Below, in pieces: positions 17,233 through 26,481 of a DNA stretch of 59,651 nucleotides. How positions within the stretch are numbered: the stretch's first letter is position 1; every line of letters starts with the position of its first letter. Under the pieces are notes generated by a model that made no database searches, had not been told where the DNA came from, and worked only from the letters and a program-made list of their open reading frames with translations. The stretch lies in contig JBASEY010000050.1 in the NCBI GenBank assembly GCA_049652745.1, positions 1 through 59,651 of the forward strand. The letters are read 5' to 3'. Position numbers and translations under genes: made by a program. The DNA is from JBASEY01 sp049652745 (lineage in GTDB: Bacteria; CSSED10-310).

Positions 17233-19217
17233 CTCATAACCTCCTGTAATTCAAAAATCCGGTCACGTATCGATGCCGCTTTTTCGAATTTCAGCTCTTT
17301 GGCATACGCCAACATCTCAGTTTCAAGTTGAAAGATCGTATTTTCAAGTTCAGCAACGGATAGCGAAGTGGCGGCTGATTCCGGACCGACAGGTATGGAA
17401 TAGTAATCTGCTTGCCCGTCAGCAAATCCTGATAAATCAATACCTTTAACAATGGATTTCGGAGTGATGCCGTGAATTTTATTATAATGAGACTGCATTT
17501 CCCGTCTACGTTCTGTTTCTGTAACTGCTTTGATAATAGAATCAGTTTTTTTATCTGCATAGAGTATTACAAATCCGTTAACATGGCGTGCACAGCGACC
17601 TATGGTCTGTATCAAAGAGTTTGTCGATCGTAGAAAACCTTCCTGATCGGCATCGAGGATTGCGACAAGAGATACTTCGGGTATATCCAGACCTTCTCTG
17701 AGCAGGTTTACACCTACCAGGCAGTCAAAGAGTCCCATTCGCAGCTCCCGTATGATTTTGATGCGTTCGAGAGTTGTGATATCGGAGTGAAGATAACGCG
17801 CCCGCAAGCCGAGATCTACATAGTAATCAGTTAAACTCTCAGCCATTTTCTTTGTCAACGTCGTGACAAGCGATCGCTCGTTTCTTTCGGCTCGTATCCT
17901 TATTTCTTCATATAAATCATCGACTTGCCCATGCGCTGGACGCACTGTAACAACTGGATCCAAAAGCCCGGTTGGGCGTATCAATTGCTCAACGACTCGA
18001 TCCTTACTGAGATTGATTTCAAATTCAGCAGGGGTTGCGGATACGTAGATACACTGATGAACGCGTTCTCTGAACTCGTCAAACGTCAGGGGCCGATTAT
18101 CGCGAGCTGATGGGAGCCTGAAACCGTGATGAATCAAGTTGTCCTTCCGAGCTCTATCACCACGAAACATGGCTCTGATCTGAGGAAGAGTGACATGGCT
18201 TTCATCGATAAATACGACGGCATTCCTGGGAAGGTAATCCAGTAATGTGGGAGGAGGTTCGCCTGGTTGTCGACCGGTCAAATGGCGTGAATAATTTTCT
18301 ATTCCGGTACAGTAGCCTGTCAATTCAAGCATTTCTAAGTCATACTGAGTGCGCTGTAAAAGCCGTTGTCGTTCTAATAGGCGGTTTTCAGCGGAAAAAT
18401 GGTTGGCGCGATCTTCCAACTCAGCGCGAATACTCTGGATGATAAAAGGTTGTCGTTTTGAGTTGGTGACGTAGTGAGTAGCGGGAAACACCCGAACACG
18501 ATCAAGTTTTTCCAGGACGATATTTTTTAAAGGGTCTATTCGACAGATTCGATCTATGCTGTTACCGAAAAACTCGATACGCGTGGCATTGTCATCGCCT
18601 ACTCCGAAAATCTCGACGACATCGCCGCGAACACGAAACTTCCCGCGCATAAGGACGGTATCGTTTCGTTCGAATTGAAGAGCCACGAGCTTTTCCATCA
18701 ACCAGCGACGACCGCTTGCTTGGCCGGTTTGTAGTGTTATTGCTGATCCTGTGTAGTCTTCAGGTTCGCCAAGACCGTAAATGCAAGAAACCGAAGCGAT
18801 GATAATCGCATCGTTGCGCTCAAAAAGCGCTCGGGTCGCCGCATGTCGCATTCGGTCCAGTTCACTGTTGATGGAGGCATCTTTTTCGATATAGAGATCA
18901 GTTGCAGGAATGTATGCTTCGGGTTGATAGTAGTCATAATAACTGACGAAGTAATGGACGGCGTTGTCAGGAAAAAGGGCTGAGAATTCACGATATAGCT
19001 GGGCGGCCAAAGTCTTGTTGTGCGCGATTACCAGGCTTGGTCTCTGTACAGTCTCAATAACCTTAGCCATCGTGAACGTTTTACCTGAACCGGTGACCCC
19101 CAGCAGGGTCTGATGAGGTTGATTTTCTAAAATCCCTTGGCTCAGAAATGCAATTGCCCTGGGTTGATCGCCGCAGGGCTCATAATCCGATTTCATTTTA
19201 AAGATTGAATTCACCAC
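17211..19217 (-). CDS. uvrB: Excinuclease ABC subunit UvrB
   Basis: 668 residues, the usual size. UvrB is the damage-verifying helicase-like subunit that loads UvrC. Visible: Walker A GVTGSGKTFT, the beta-hairpin segment YYDYYQPEAYIP, a DEAD-like box IDESH, motif VI GRCARHVNG and a C-terminal UVR domain (ELKFEKAASIRDRIFEL) that binds UvrC. It starts with GTG 19217 or 19214 (ATG 19196 would cut into FKMKSDYEP). A good promoter lies 25-50 bases upstream. uvrB and uvrC form an overlapping pair. Confidence 0.97.
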   Translation of the reverse strand: MVNSIFKMKSDYEPCGDQPRAIAFLSQGILENQPHQTLLGVTGSGKTFTMAKVIETVQRPSLVIAHNKTLAAQLYREFSALFPDNAVHYFVSYYDYYQPEAYIPATDLYIEKDASINSELDRMRHAATRALFERNDAIIIASVSCIYGLGEPEDYTGSAITLQTGQASGRRWLMEKLVALQFERNDTVLMRGKFRVRGDVVEIFGVGDDNATRIEFFGNSIDRICRIDPLKNIVLEKLDRVRVFPATHYVTNSKRQPFIIQSIRAELEDRANHFSAENRLLERQRLLQRTQYDLEMLELTGYCTGIENYSRHLTGRQPGEPPPTLLDYLPRNAVVFIDESHVTLPQIRAMFRGDRARKDNLIHHGFRLPSARDNRPLTFDEFRERVHQCIYVSATPAEFEINLSKDRVVEQLIRPTGLLDPVVTVRPAHGQVDDLYEEIRIRAERNERSLVTTLTKKMAESLTDYYVDLGLRARYLHSDITTLERIKIIRELRMGLFDCLVGVNLLREGLDIPEVSLVAILDADQEGFLRSTNSLIQTIGRCARHVNGFVILYADKKTDSIIKAVTETERRREMQSHYNKIHGITPKSIVKGIDLSGFADGQADYYSIPVGPESAATSLSVAELENTIFQLETEMLAYAKELKFEKAASIRDRIFELQEVMRSKSPRL

Positions 19218-19219
19218 CG

Positions 19220-19248
19220 TTCACTCGCTTCTACAACCTGATTATAGA
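19220..19248 (+). promoter_or_regulatory. Possible promoter of the PBP1A gene
   Basis: On the plus strand TTCACT (19220-19225), 17 bases and TATAGA (19243-19248). Its -10 overlaps the -10 of the opposing uvrB promoter. The -35 is poor. Confidence 0.35.
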
Positions 19249-19268
19249 ATGTGAAATCTCAAATTCAA
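19241..19268 (-). promoter_or_regulatory. Predicted uvrBC promoter
   Basis: On the minus strand TTGAAT (19263-19268) and a perfect TATAAT (19241-19246) are separated by 16 bases, just upstream of uvrB. No LexA-like box was recognised. Confidence 0.55.
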
Positions 19269-19308
19269 AGCTCTAGCGATTTTCGCTTTGATCGATTATT
19301 CTGATGCA

Positions 19309-21279
19309 ATGAAATCCGGACGATCGAAACATATCATTTACTTTTTCAGCCTGACCGGCATTGCTTTTGGAATTGCTATTGGGCTGATAGTCGGGGTGAT
19401 AATGCGTGGTCTTCCCCCCGTTGAACAATTAACTCAATACAAACCTGCGACTCAGACGACGGTTTATGACAGGGATGGCTCGATTATCGGCCGATATTAT
19501 GAAGAAAGGCGCATGGTTCTTGCGCGGGATGAGATACCGGAAAAGGTCGTTCAAGCGTTGATTGCTGCTGAAGATCGAAGGTTTTATACACATAGTGGAT
19601 TTGATATGGCCGGTATCGCCCGCGCAGCTTTGAGTAATTTGAAAACCCGAAGTATTTCGCAGGGAGGTAGCACCATCACCCAGCAGGTTGCTCGGTTGAT
19701 GTTTTTGACGACTGAAAGGACATTTACGCGAAAAGTTAAGGAAGCACTGTTGACGTTGATGATTGAGCGAAAATTCTCTAAAGATGAAATTCTCGCGATT
19801 TATCTGAATCAAAGCTGCTTCGGTCATGGCGCTTTTGGTATAGAAGCCGCGGCTCGTACATTTTTCAACAAACCTGCTGCAGGCTTGTCGATATCGGAAA
19901 GCGCCTTATTAGTATCTTTGTTAAAAAATCCCACTTATTTCAGCCCAATAAAATATCCGGAAAGGTCTTTGGAAAGCAGAAATCGAGTTATTGCAAGGAT
20001 GCTGAACTGTGGTTTTATTTCTGATGAAGAGTATTCTTTGTCCATAGAAGAGCCGATTCATTTGGAGCCTGATATTCAACAGGGATTTATTGCACCTTAT
20101 TTCGTTGAGGAAATCCGGCGATTATTGGAGACAGAGTTTGGGGCCGATGCGGTGATGCGTGATGGCCTTACCGTGTTGAGCACTTTAAATAGAAAGCATC
20201 AGGAAAGTGCGAATAAAGCGATCCAAAAGGGTTTGGAAGCTTACTCACAAAGAAATCCGGCAGAACCTGATACAATCCAAGCAGCCCTAGTCAGTATAAG
20301 GCCTTCGACTGGAGAAATAACTGCAATGGTTGGGGGCTCTTCTTTTCAAACAACCCAATTCAATCGAGTGGTTCAAGCCAAGCGGCAGCCCGGCTCTTCC
20401 ATCAAACCTCTTTTATATTTGACAGCTTTGAATCAGGGATATACGCCTTCAACCGTTATTTTGGATACTCCATATGAATATAAGGATCCAAAAACAGGCA
20501 AAGTTTGGAAACCGGTCAATTATGACATGAAGTATAGAGGGCCCACAACATTGCGGCAAAGTTTGGAAAACTCATTGAATGTCACAACCGCCAAACTGAT
20601 GGAAAAAATAACGATCCCGGCTTTTCTGGATATGGCTGCAAAACTGGGTATTGAATCTTCGTTGCCCCCGTATCCATCCGTTGCATTAGGTGCAGGCGAA
20701 GTGACGTTACTGGAACTCACCAATGCTTATGCCACTATAGCTTCAGGAGGTTTACGGGCGCGGCCGAGAATGATACAACGTGTTACTGATCGGAATGGTA
20801 AGGTTGTTTTTCAACAGTTGCCGGTAATTCACGAAGCGGTAGACCCTCGCCCATGTTTTCAATTGACACAGATTCTTATGGGTGTCGTTCAGCATGGAAC
20901 AGGATGGCGGGCAAAGGCTTTGAACAGGCCGGTGGCTGGGAAGACCGGCACGACGAATGATTATACCGATGCATGGTTTATTGGTTATATTCCCGATTTG
21001 GTGGTTGGCGTCTGGATTGGTTATGATATCCATACCAAACTTGGTAATGGAGAAACTGGCTCCAAAGCTGCCGGGCCGATTTTTACAGACTTCATGATGG
21101 ATGTGTCTACAGAAGAGGATATCAAGGATTTTGAAGTTCCAGAAGGAATAACTTGGAAAAATGTTTGCTACGATACCGGATATCTTGCAGCGCCTGGTTG
21201 TCCAAAAACAATTTTGGAAGCATTTAACGGCGACAATTACCCTAAAATTGTCTGCCCGGTCCACGCTTCAAAGGAATAA
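19309..21279 (+). CDS. mrcA: Class A penicillin-binding protein 1A
   Basis: Bifunctional peptidoglycan synthase of the inner membrane, about 656 residues. It has an N-terminal cytosolic tail and one membrane segment (about residues 10-33). The GT51 glycosyltransferase domain follows (AAEDRRFYTHSGFD with the catalytic Glu near residue 88, then GGSTITQQVARL). The transpeptidase domain has the SxxK serine at about 363 (PGSSIKPL), SLN at about 422 and KTGT at about 545. The family is certain; 1A follows from length and layout. The start is uncertain: ATG 19309 or TTG 19288, neither with a clear SD. It converges on the LptF-LptG gene with only seven bases between stops. Confidence 0.94.
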   Translation: MKSGRSKHIIYFFSLTGIAFGIAIGLIVGVIMRGLPPVEQLTQYKPATQTTVYDRDGSIIGRYYEERRMVLARDEIPEKVVQALIAAEDRRFYTHSGFDMAGIARAALSNLKTRSISQGGSTITQQVARLMFLTTERTFTRKVKEALLTLMIERKFSKDEILAIYLNQSCFGHGAFGIEAAARTFFNKPAAGLSISESALLVSLLKNPTYFSPIKYPERSLESRNRVIARMLNCGFISDEEYSLSIEEPIHLEPDIQQGFIAPYFVEEIRRLLETEFGADAVMRDGLTVLSTLNRKHQESANKAIQKGLEAYSQRNPAEPDTIQAALVSIRPSTGEITAMVGGSSFQTTQFNRVVQAKRQPGSSIKPLLYLTALNQGYTPSTVILDTPYEYKDPKTGKVWKPVNYDMKYRGPTTLRQSLENSLNVTTAKLMEKITIPAFLDMAAKLGIESSLPPYPSVALGAGEVTLLELTNAYATIASGGLRARPRMIQRVTDRNGKVVFQQLPVIHEAVDPRPCFQLTQILMGVVQHGTGWRAKALNRPVAGKTGTTNDYTDAWFIGYIPDLVVGVWIGYDIHTKLGNGETGSKAAGPIFTDFMMDVSTEEDIKDFEVPEGITWKNVCYDTGYLAAPGCPKTILEAFNGDNYPKIVCPVHASKE

Positions 21280-21286
21280 AATTTTA

Positions 21287-23623
21287 TCAAGATACTTTTC
21301 GAGTGATTCTAATTAAATTCCAGACACCCATGATAAAGAAAAAAACATTACAGATCCAGGCGGCAAGAAGTGGATGCAGCTTACTGGCCTGTCCAATCTC
21401 TATGGTTATTCGAAAGAAGATAAAATAGAAGACACCGATAAAAATTGACAAACCGATTCCCACCATTCCACTGGAGGTTCTTGGATTTTGCGTGGCAAAG
21501 CCTATTCCAATCAATACCATGATCAATGATAGAAAAGGTATTGAAAATTTCGTGTGCCAGTCCACTTCGTATTCACGAGTATTAAAGCCGATACTTGACA
21601 ATAATTGTATATACTCCCGCAATTCCCGAAGATTCATTTCATCAGAATCTTTATATTCTTTTGAAAAATCATCCGGATGTTCCGGAATAGTGCTGATGTT
21701 TTCATCAAAGCGGCTGTCTGAAACGACAGTATAGGAATTGGGGTCCAGATCGATTTTTCGGCCATCCAAGCTCAACCAGTGATCTGTTTCCCAGATCATC
21801 TTTCGTGTTTCAATTCGAGTTCGGATATTCATGTTAGAATCGATTTCAAACTGTGAAAAACCTGAGATTGTATGGGTTGCAGGATCATAATGTTGAAAGT
21901 AGTAAATATCGCCATCTTTTCCACGGTACCATCGGTGGAATCGGACAAAACGGGATCGTTCTCGATTTTTAATTCGGTCCCATGCAATTTCAACCTGACG
22001 GTTACAAGAAGGTATAATGGATTCGTTCATGCCGAATGTTGCCAGAGTTATTATAAAGCCTGAAAAGATAATGGGTGTACAGATACGGAGATAGCTGATA
22101 CCGCTGGATTTCATGGCAACCAGTTCTGAGCTTTTAGTAAAGATACCTATGGCAAGAATAGTTGCCACCAAAGTTGTGAAAGGAATAGCGACAATTGAAA
22201 AGAAAGGAATTTTGCAGGTCAATGCGATGATTGAATCAATAATACCGGCATGGCTGTCCAGGAGATCGTCGATTTTTTCGAACAAGTGGACTATCAAACT
22301 GATGGTCAGAAGGGCTGCAAGAATATAAGAAAACAACCGAATAAATGTTGACAGCACATAACGGTCTAAAATACGCCCTACTAAAGGCAGGTATTGACGA
22401 TTAATTAGTGTTGTCATGCCGGAAGGTTCTATAGATCGATATCTCTTCTTTCTATAGCTTTCGACTTTTTCAAAAATAAGCTCTTTAAAATTATTCCAGG
22501 ATTTTAATTCTTTATTGAAAGCCGATTTTAAATAGAAAAATGCCGCCAACAACATCAGGAAAAAATTAGCGAACCATGTGGCGAGAAAAGGGTTCATTTT
22601 ATCATCGTCCGCCAAGGATGTTCCAGCAGTCAAAAAGATATAATAAATCAGTATCAAGCTGATAGAAGTTGCAAATGCCGCCGATTTTCCCCCCCTTTGG
22701 GATGCCATACCAAGCGGTACAGCCAAAAATGCAAAAACGAAACAGGCAAAAGGAAGCGCTGTTTTTTTCCAGATTTCCACCCATTGTCGTGAGTCGCTTC
22801 GTCCTAAGTTTCTGCGTTCCTGAGCCTTTTCCATCAGTTCCCGAATCGTCATCTCCCTTTCAGATTTTAAAATAGCGGCAGCGTCAAAGCGAAACATCGA
22901 AAGACCAAGATCCATAGTGGTGAATGGAGTCATTGAATAGCGTCGCAGATTATCAGCATATAGCTCATGAGTACAGCCATTTTTTAAACGCAGGTTAAGG
23001 ATATGTGATTCAGGTATTTCGTATTCATGGCCCTCTTCAGCAACGATAATTAAAGGCTGCTTTAGATTTCTGTTATCCGCGATGAAAAGACCCTTCATGA
23101 CACCGGTTTTGTGGTCGACATCATTCACATACAATACGACATCATTGAAATCCGTGTTGAAAACATGTGGAGTCACACCGATACTGGCTTGAACTCTGAA
23201 CATTTCGAACTTCATTTCACGCAGCTTCTGGTTGGTGATTGGAAGCAGTTGAACGTAAATGGCAGAAGTCAAAATATATGCCAGAGTTGCAAAAGCGAGA
23301 ACCGGCGGCATCATCCTGTGTATACTGATTCCACTGGCTTTCATAGCTGTGATTTCGCTGTCGGAGGATAATCGGCTGAAACTCACAAGAACTGCTAAAA
23401 GAACACTCATCGGAATCGTCATGACAAATATATAAACAGAACTCAAGCCCAGAATTTTTATTGCGTTGGTGAATCCGACTCCTTTAGAAATAAACAGATC
23501 GGTCAGCTTGATTATCACATTGGCCAGCATGACGAATGTGAATATGAACACTCCTAAAAAAAAGGGCCCAAGAAGCTCTTTGAATATATATCGATCGATA
23601 ATTTTCACATGGAATACACGCAC
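21287..23623 (-). CDS. lptF-lptG: Fused LptF-LptG lipopolysaccharide export permease
   Basis: 778 residues, about twice the size of a single LptF or LptG. Residues 1-370 form one complete permease: three helices, a periplasmic domain of about 150 residues, three helices. After a charged cytosolic linker of about 45 residues, residues 418-778 form a second permease of the same plan. Each half has its own coupling-helix motif, SEITAMKASGIS near 89-100 and SELVAMKSSGIS near 499-510, and each begins with a DRY-type motif (IIDRYIFKEL, ILDRYVLSTF). So one chain supplies both membrane subunits of the Lpt transporter that extracts LPS from the inner membrane. LptB is not in the window. Start is GTG 23623 or GTG 23608. 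It lies downstream of the LapA-like gene. Confidence 0.93.
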   Translation of the reverse strand: MRVFHVKIIDRYIFKELLGPFFLGVFIFTFVMLANVIIKLTDLFISKGVGFTNAIKILGLSSVYIFVMTIPMSVLLAVLVSFSRLSSDSEITAMKASGISIHRMMPPVLAFATLAYILTSAIYVQLLPITNQKLREMKFEMFRVQASIGVTPHVFNTDFNDVVLYVNDVDHKTGVMKGLFIADNRNLKQPLIIVAEEGHEYEIPESHILNLRLKNGCTHELYADNLRRYSMTPFTTMDLGLSMFRFDAAAILKSEREMTIRELMEKAQERRNLGRSDSRQWVEIWKKTALPFACFVFAFLAVPLGMASQRGGKSAAFATSISLILIYYIFLTAGTSLADDDKMNPFLATWFANFFLMLLAAFFYLKSAFNKELKSWNNFKELIFEKVESYRKKRYRSIEPSGMTTLINRQYLPLVGRILDRYVLSTFIRLFSYILAALLTISLIVHLFEKIDDLLDSHAGIIDSIIALTCKIPFFSIVAIPFTTLVATILAIGIFTKSSELVAMKSSGISYLRICTPIIFSGFIITLATFGMNESIIPSCNRQVEIAWDRIKNRERSRFVRFHRWYRGKDGDIYYFQHYDPATHTISGFSQFEIDSNMNIRTRIETRKMIWETDHWLSLDGRKIDLDPNSYTVVSDSRFDENISTIPEHPDDFSKEYKDSDEMNLRELREYIQLLSSIGFNTREYEVDWHTKFSIPFLSLIMVLIGIGFATQNPRTSSGMVGIGLSIFIGVFYFIFFRITIEIGQASKLHPLLAAWICNVFFFIMGVWNLIRITRKVS

Positions 23624-23659
23624 AAATAGTCTGGTATTACTCTGCAGCAGAAAGCCGGG

Positions 23660-24058
23660 TTATACTTTTCCTTCTTCAAGATCGATGTCGTCTGTTTCCC
23701 GTCCGGCATCATGTGCTTTCCCGCTTGAATCCTCTTCCGTATCTCTGACTGGAAGGTTACGAAGTTTTTCTGTTTCGGTCATAAGAGCTTTGTATTGTTT
23801 CTGAAGGCTTCTCAGATTACGTTTATATTTTAGACTTTGTGTACTGCTCAAAAGCCAAGCGACGACAAATCCCAAGCCGAAGCCGGCATAGATAACTAAA
23901 AACAATGGAGCGGTGGAAGGCATGCCTTGGTCGTTATAGCCTAGAATAGATTGATCTTTATTGAATAGATTGACGTGGACCTCTTCAATATTGGAAGTAG
24001 CAAAAAGCGTAAATAAAATGATGATCAAAAACCCAATAAAAGCTTTCATTATCTTCAT
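23660..24058 (-). CDS. LapA-domain (DUF1049) membrane protein
   Basis: 132 residues with two membrane segments (about residues 4-22 and 49-70), a short periplasmic loop containing VNLFNKDQSI, and a cytosolic coiled-coil and acidic tail (LRSLQKQYKALMTETEKLRN onward). This is the layout of the LapA family, linked in E. coli to control of LPS synthesis through LapB/FtsH. Position directly before the LPS permease gene supports an LPS-related role (inference). It overlaps the upstream DnaC-like gene by four bases. Confidence 0.8.
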   Translation of the reverse strand: MKIMKAFIGFLIIILFTLFATSNIEEVHVNLFNKDQSILGYNDQGMPSTAPLFLVIYAGFGLGFVVAWLLSSTQSLKYKRNLRSLQKQYKALMTETEKLRNLPVRDTEEDSSGKAHDAGRETDDIDLEEGKV

Positions 24059-24852
24059 AAAGCATCCCCTTGCCTTAACTCAAGCCTTCCACGAATGCCT
24101 TTCTGAAATGCCTGATTGTTAGATTTTGTCCTGTAATCAGATGCCTCGATGCAAATTTTTATACACATTTCGTACAACCTGGAGCGAAGTCGATTACCTA
24201 TACGATCTTCAAGTGTTTCTTCCTGCTCCTGCCAATGATCTCGATAACTGGAATACTCCAGATCGTTCCGATCAGGAAAATTTGTAGTGATAATCGTCGG
24301 CAACACATGATTATATCTGTGGTTAAGAATGAACATAAGAGTGTCTCTAACCCATTGAGTCGTTTTTTCGGCGCCTAAATCATCCAAAACAAGAAGCTGT
24401 GTTGATAAAATCGGAGCGACAACAGTGCTTGCCGAAAGCTGCGAATCATGATCATAAGTTGATCGAATCGAATGAAGTAATTCTCGAAAATCGCAGAAAA
24501 TACAGGGTATCCCCTTGTCTTCAATTAAATAGTGAAGAATTCCGACAGAAAGATGAGTCTTCCCGACTCCGGGAGGCCCTTGAAGCAGAAGACCCTGATT
24601 GTTTCCAGGAAAAGAAACGATATACTGCCGAATTTGATTTTCCACCTCGATAAGATTCGGATTTCCACCGGTATCAAAATTCCCCAGATAGCAGTTTTTA
24701 TAACGTTCCGGAATGTTGGCATTCTGAATCGTCTGTTCTTTTAGTGCGTTCAGAAAACATTCACACCGTTGACCAACTTTTAGATTGTCACATTCCTTTA
24801 AGATCCAGGTCGTACCGCCGCATAAAGGACATTTTTGATTTGATGAAACCAC
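24055..24852 (-). CDS. DnaC/DnaI-like AAA+ ATPase (helicase loader-like)
   Basis: 265 residues, GTG start after AGAGG. The N-terminal zinc-finger-like part has CPLCGGTTW and CECF. The AAA+ core has Walker A GPPGVGKTH, Walker B LLVLDDLG, sensor I TTNFP and an Arg-rich GNRLRSRLYEM that fits the arginine finger. This is the DnaC/DnaI/IstB-type loader fold. No transposase is nearby, so an IS-associated IstB is unlikely. Which helicase it serves cannot be told. It lies 73 bases after coaX on the same strand. Confidence 0.85.
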   Translation of the reverse strand: MVSSNQKCPLCGGTTWILKECDNLKVGQRCECFLNALKEQTIQNANIPERYKNCYLGNFDTGGNPNLIEVENQIRQYIVSFPGNNQGLLLQGPPGVGKTHLSVGILHYLIEDKGIPCIFCDFRELLHSIRSTYDHDSQLSASTVVAPILSTQLLVLDDLGAEKTTQWVRDTLMFILNHRYNHVLPTIITTNFPDRNDLEYSSYRDHWQEQEETLEDRIGNRLRSRLYEMCIKICIEASDYRTKSNNQAFQKGIRGRLELRQGDAL

Positions 24853-24925
24853 ATTTAAATCCTCTCTTAAACAATCTCCATATTATCATTTGAAAGGCTT
24901 CCCTGTCAAACAAACGACCGATTCA

Positions 24926-25717
24926 TCAACTCTGCCAGATGAACTCCGAGTCAGCTTTCCGGTTATACCGATACAGATGTGCCAAGCCAAGAAGTGTCAA
25001 CGTGTTGTCATAATAATCGATGGCAGTTGTCTCATCCTTGATTAGGTCAGCTTGACCGCCGGTCGCAACAACTATCGTTTTACATCTCATTTCGACCTGT
25101 ATTTTGTCAATCAATCCCTCCAACAGGCTTATATAACCAAAAAATAAACCAGACTGAATATTGTGAATTGTGGATTGCGCAATCACTGTAGGTGGTTTGG
25201 CAAATGATACATCGGGCAAAAGAGAAGTCGTTTTTGATAGAACTGTGGAAAAAGCTTTTATTCCAGGCAATATGGCGCCCCCAGTAAAATCTCCTTTTTG
25301 ATCAAGAACACAAAAAGTTGTCGCTGTGCCAAAATCGATGCAGATAGCAGGATAGCCATAAAATATTTTCGTGGCAAAGGCATTGACAACCCTGTCTGGC
25401 CCCAGAGATCCCGGTGGCTGGTAATGTATCTGCATGCCGACTTTAATGCCGGGTTGAACGATAAACTCCGTTTTTCCAATCAATTGATTCAAACTGGTCG
25501 ATACGGGTTTCAGAATGGGAGGAACCACGCAGGATATAACAGTGGTTTCAATATCCTCAAAGGGTATTTCAGAGGTTTGCAAGAAGTCATGAAAAATTGA
25601 TTTGAAAGCCGAAACAGATAGCTTCTCGGTCATCAAGCGCATCTGCGCCCGAATTGAGCCATCCAAAACCAAACCGGCCGCTATCGTTGAATTTCCAATA
25701 TCAACCACAAGAATCAC
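24926..25717 (-). CDS. coaX: Type III pantothenate kinase
   Basis: 263 residues. CoaX phosphorylates pantothenate with ATP, the first step to coenzyme A. It has the actin-like phosphate motifs VVDIGNSTIAAGL at the N-terminus and CIDFGTATTFCVLD, plus GAILPGIKAF. It starts with GTG 25717, overlapping the birA stop by four bases. The coaX-birA pair is common in anaerobes. C-terminal part ends LLGLAHLYRYN. Confidence 0.95.
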   Translation of the reverse strand: MILVVDIGNSTIAAGLVLDGSIRAQMRLMTEKLSVSAFKSIFHDFLQTSEIPFEDIETTVISCVVPPILKPVSTSLNQLIGKTEFIVQPGIKVGMQIHYQPPGSLGPDRVVNAFATKIFYGYPAICIDFGTATTFCVLDQKGDFTGGAILPGIKAFSTVLSKTTSLLPDVSFAKPPTVIAQSTIHNIQSGLFFGYISLLEGLIDKIQVEMRCKTIVVATGGQADLIKDETTAIDYYDNTLTLLGLAHLYRYNRKADSEFIWQS

Positions 25718-26481
25718 GATTTTTCACCAACGATCGCCAAAATATCGCCAGAATAAAAAACCATCGTCCGATTATCTACTAAAAGCTGCAAACCACCATC
25801 ATTCGACAAGCCTGAATACTGACCAGTAAATTTCTCCTCGTCAGACTTAATGGTTACCCATGCATTTCGAGTTGCTGAAAGTGATTCCCATTGGCTGAGG
25901 ATATCGCATGGATTCTCAGACCATTTGACGACACCATAAAAAAAATTTGATCGAATTGCATAAGCCAGTTTGTGAATAGGGATACTGAAACTGGACATTT
26001 GGTGAAGTGTGCCTGCAGGAAAAAGAGTTCTTTCGGGAAGCAACCGAAAATCTGTTGAAACATTCACGCCGATCCCCACGACCAGGCGGGGAGATGGGTG
26101 GGATTTGCTCTGAACCAGGATGCCCGCAACTTTGAACTGATTGACAAGAATATCGTTAGGCCATTTTAGACGCGGATTCAGGTCGGGGTATAAAATTTCG
26201 ATCGATTTGACCGCCGCAACGCCCATGACAAAGGAGACCAGGTGCCAAAATTTTTGATCGACTTTCGGGAGTAGAACGATACTCATATATAATCCGCCCA
26301 ATGGAGAAGTCCAGGTTCGATTTCGTCGACCTAATCCTTCAGTCTGTATATCCGCGGTGCATGTCATTCCATTTACAAGCTCATCGCTTGGCCGAGTCAA
26401 CAAAAAATTATTGGTTGAATTCACCGAATGCATGTGTAGCCAAGGTGAGTGGTTCAGCGCCTCAACAGCATGGTCTCTCAT
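25714..26481 (-). CDS. birA: Biotin-[acetyl-CoA carboxylase] ligase, no HTH domain
   Basis: 255 residues. It joins biotin to carboxylase carrier proteins via biotinyl-AMP. The ligase motifs are QTEGLGRRNRTWTSPLGG (biotin-binding loop), LKWPNDILV with the catalytic Lys, and VGIGVNV. The N-terminal helix-turn-helix of E. coli BirA is absent, so it should not repress transcription. ATG overlaps the nadC stop (ATGA), so nadC-birA-coaX are translationally coupled. Confidence 0.95.
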   Translation of the reverse strand: MRDHAVEALNHSPWLHMHSVNSTNNFLLTRPSDELVNGMTCTADIQTEGLGRRNRTWTSPLGGLYMSIVLLPKVDQKFWHLVSFVMGVAAVKSIEILYPDLNPRLKWPNDILVNQFKVAGILVQSKSHPSPRLVVGIGVNVSTDFRLLPERTLFPAGTLHQMSSFSIPIHKLAYAIRSNFFYGVVKWSENPCDILSQWESLSATRNAWVTIKSDEEKFTGQYSGLSNDGGLQLLVDNRTMVFYSGDILAIVGEKS

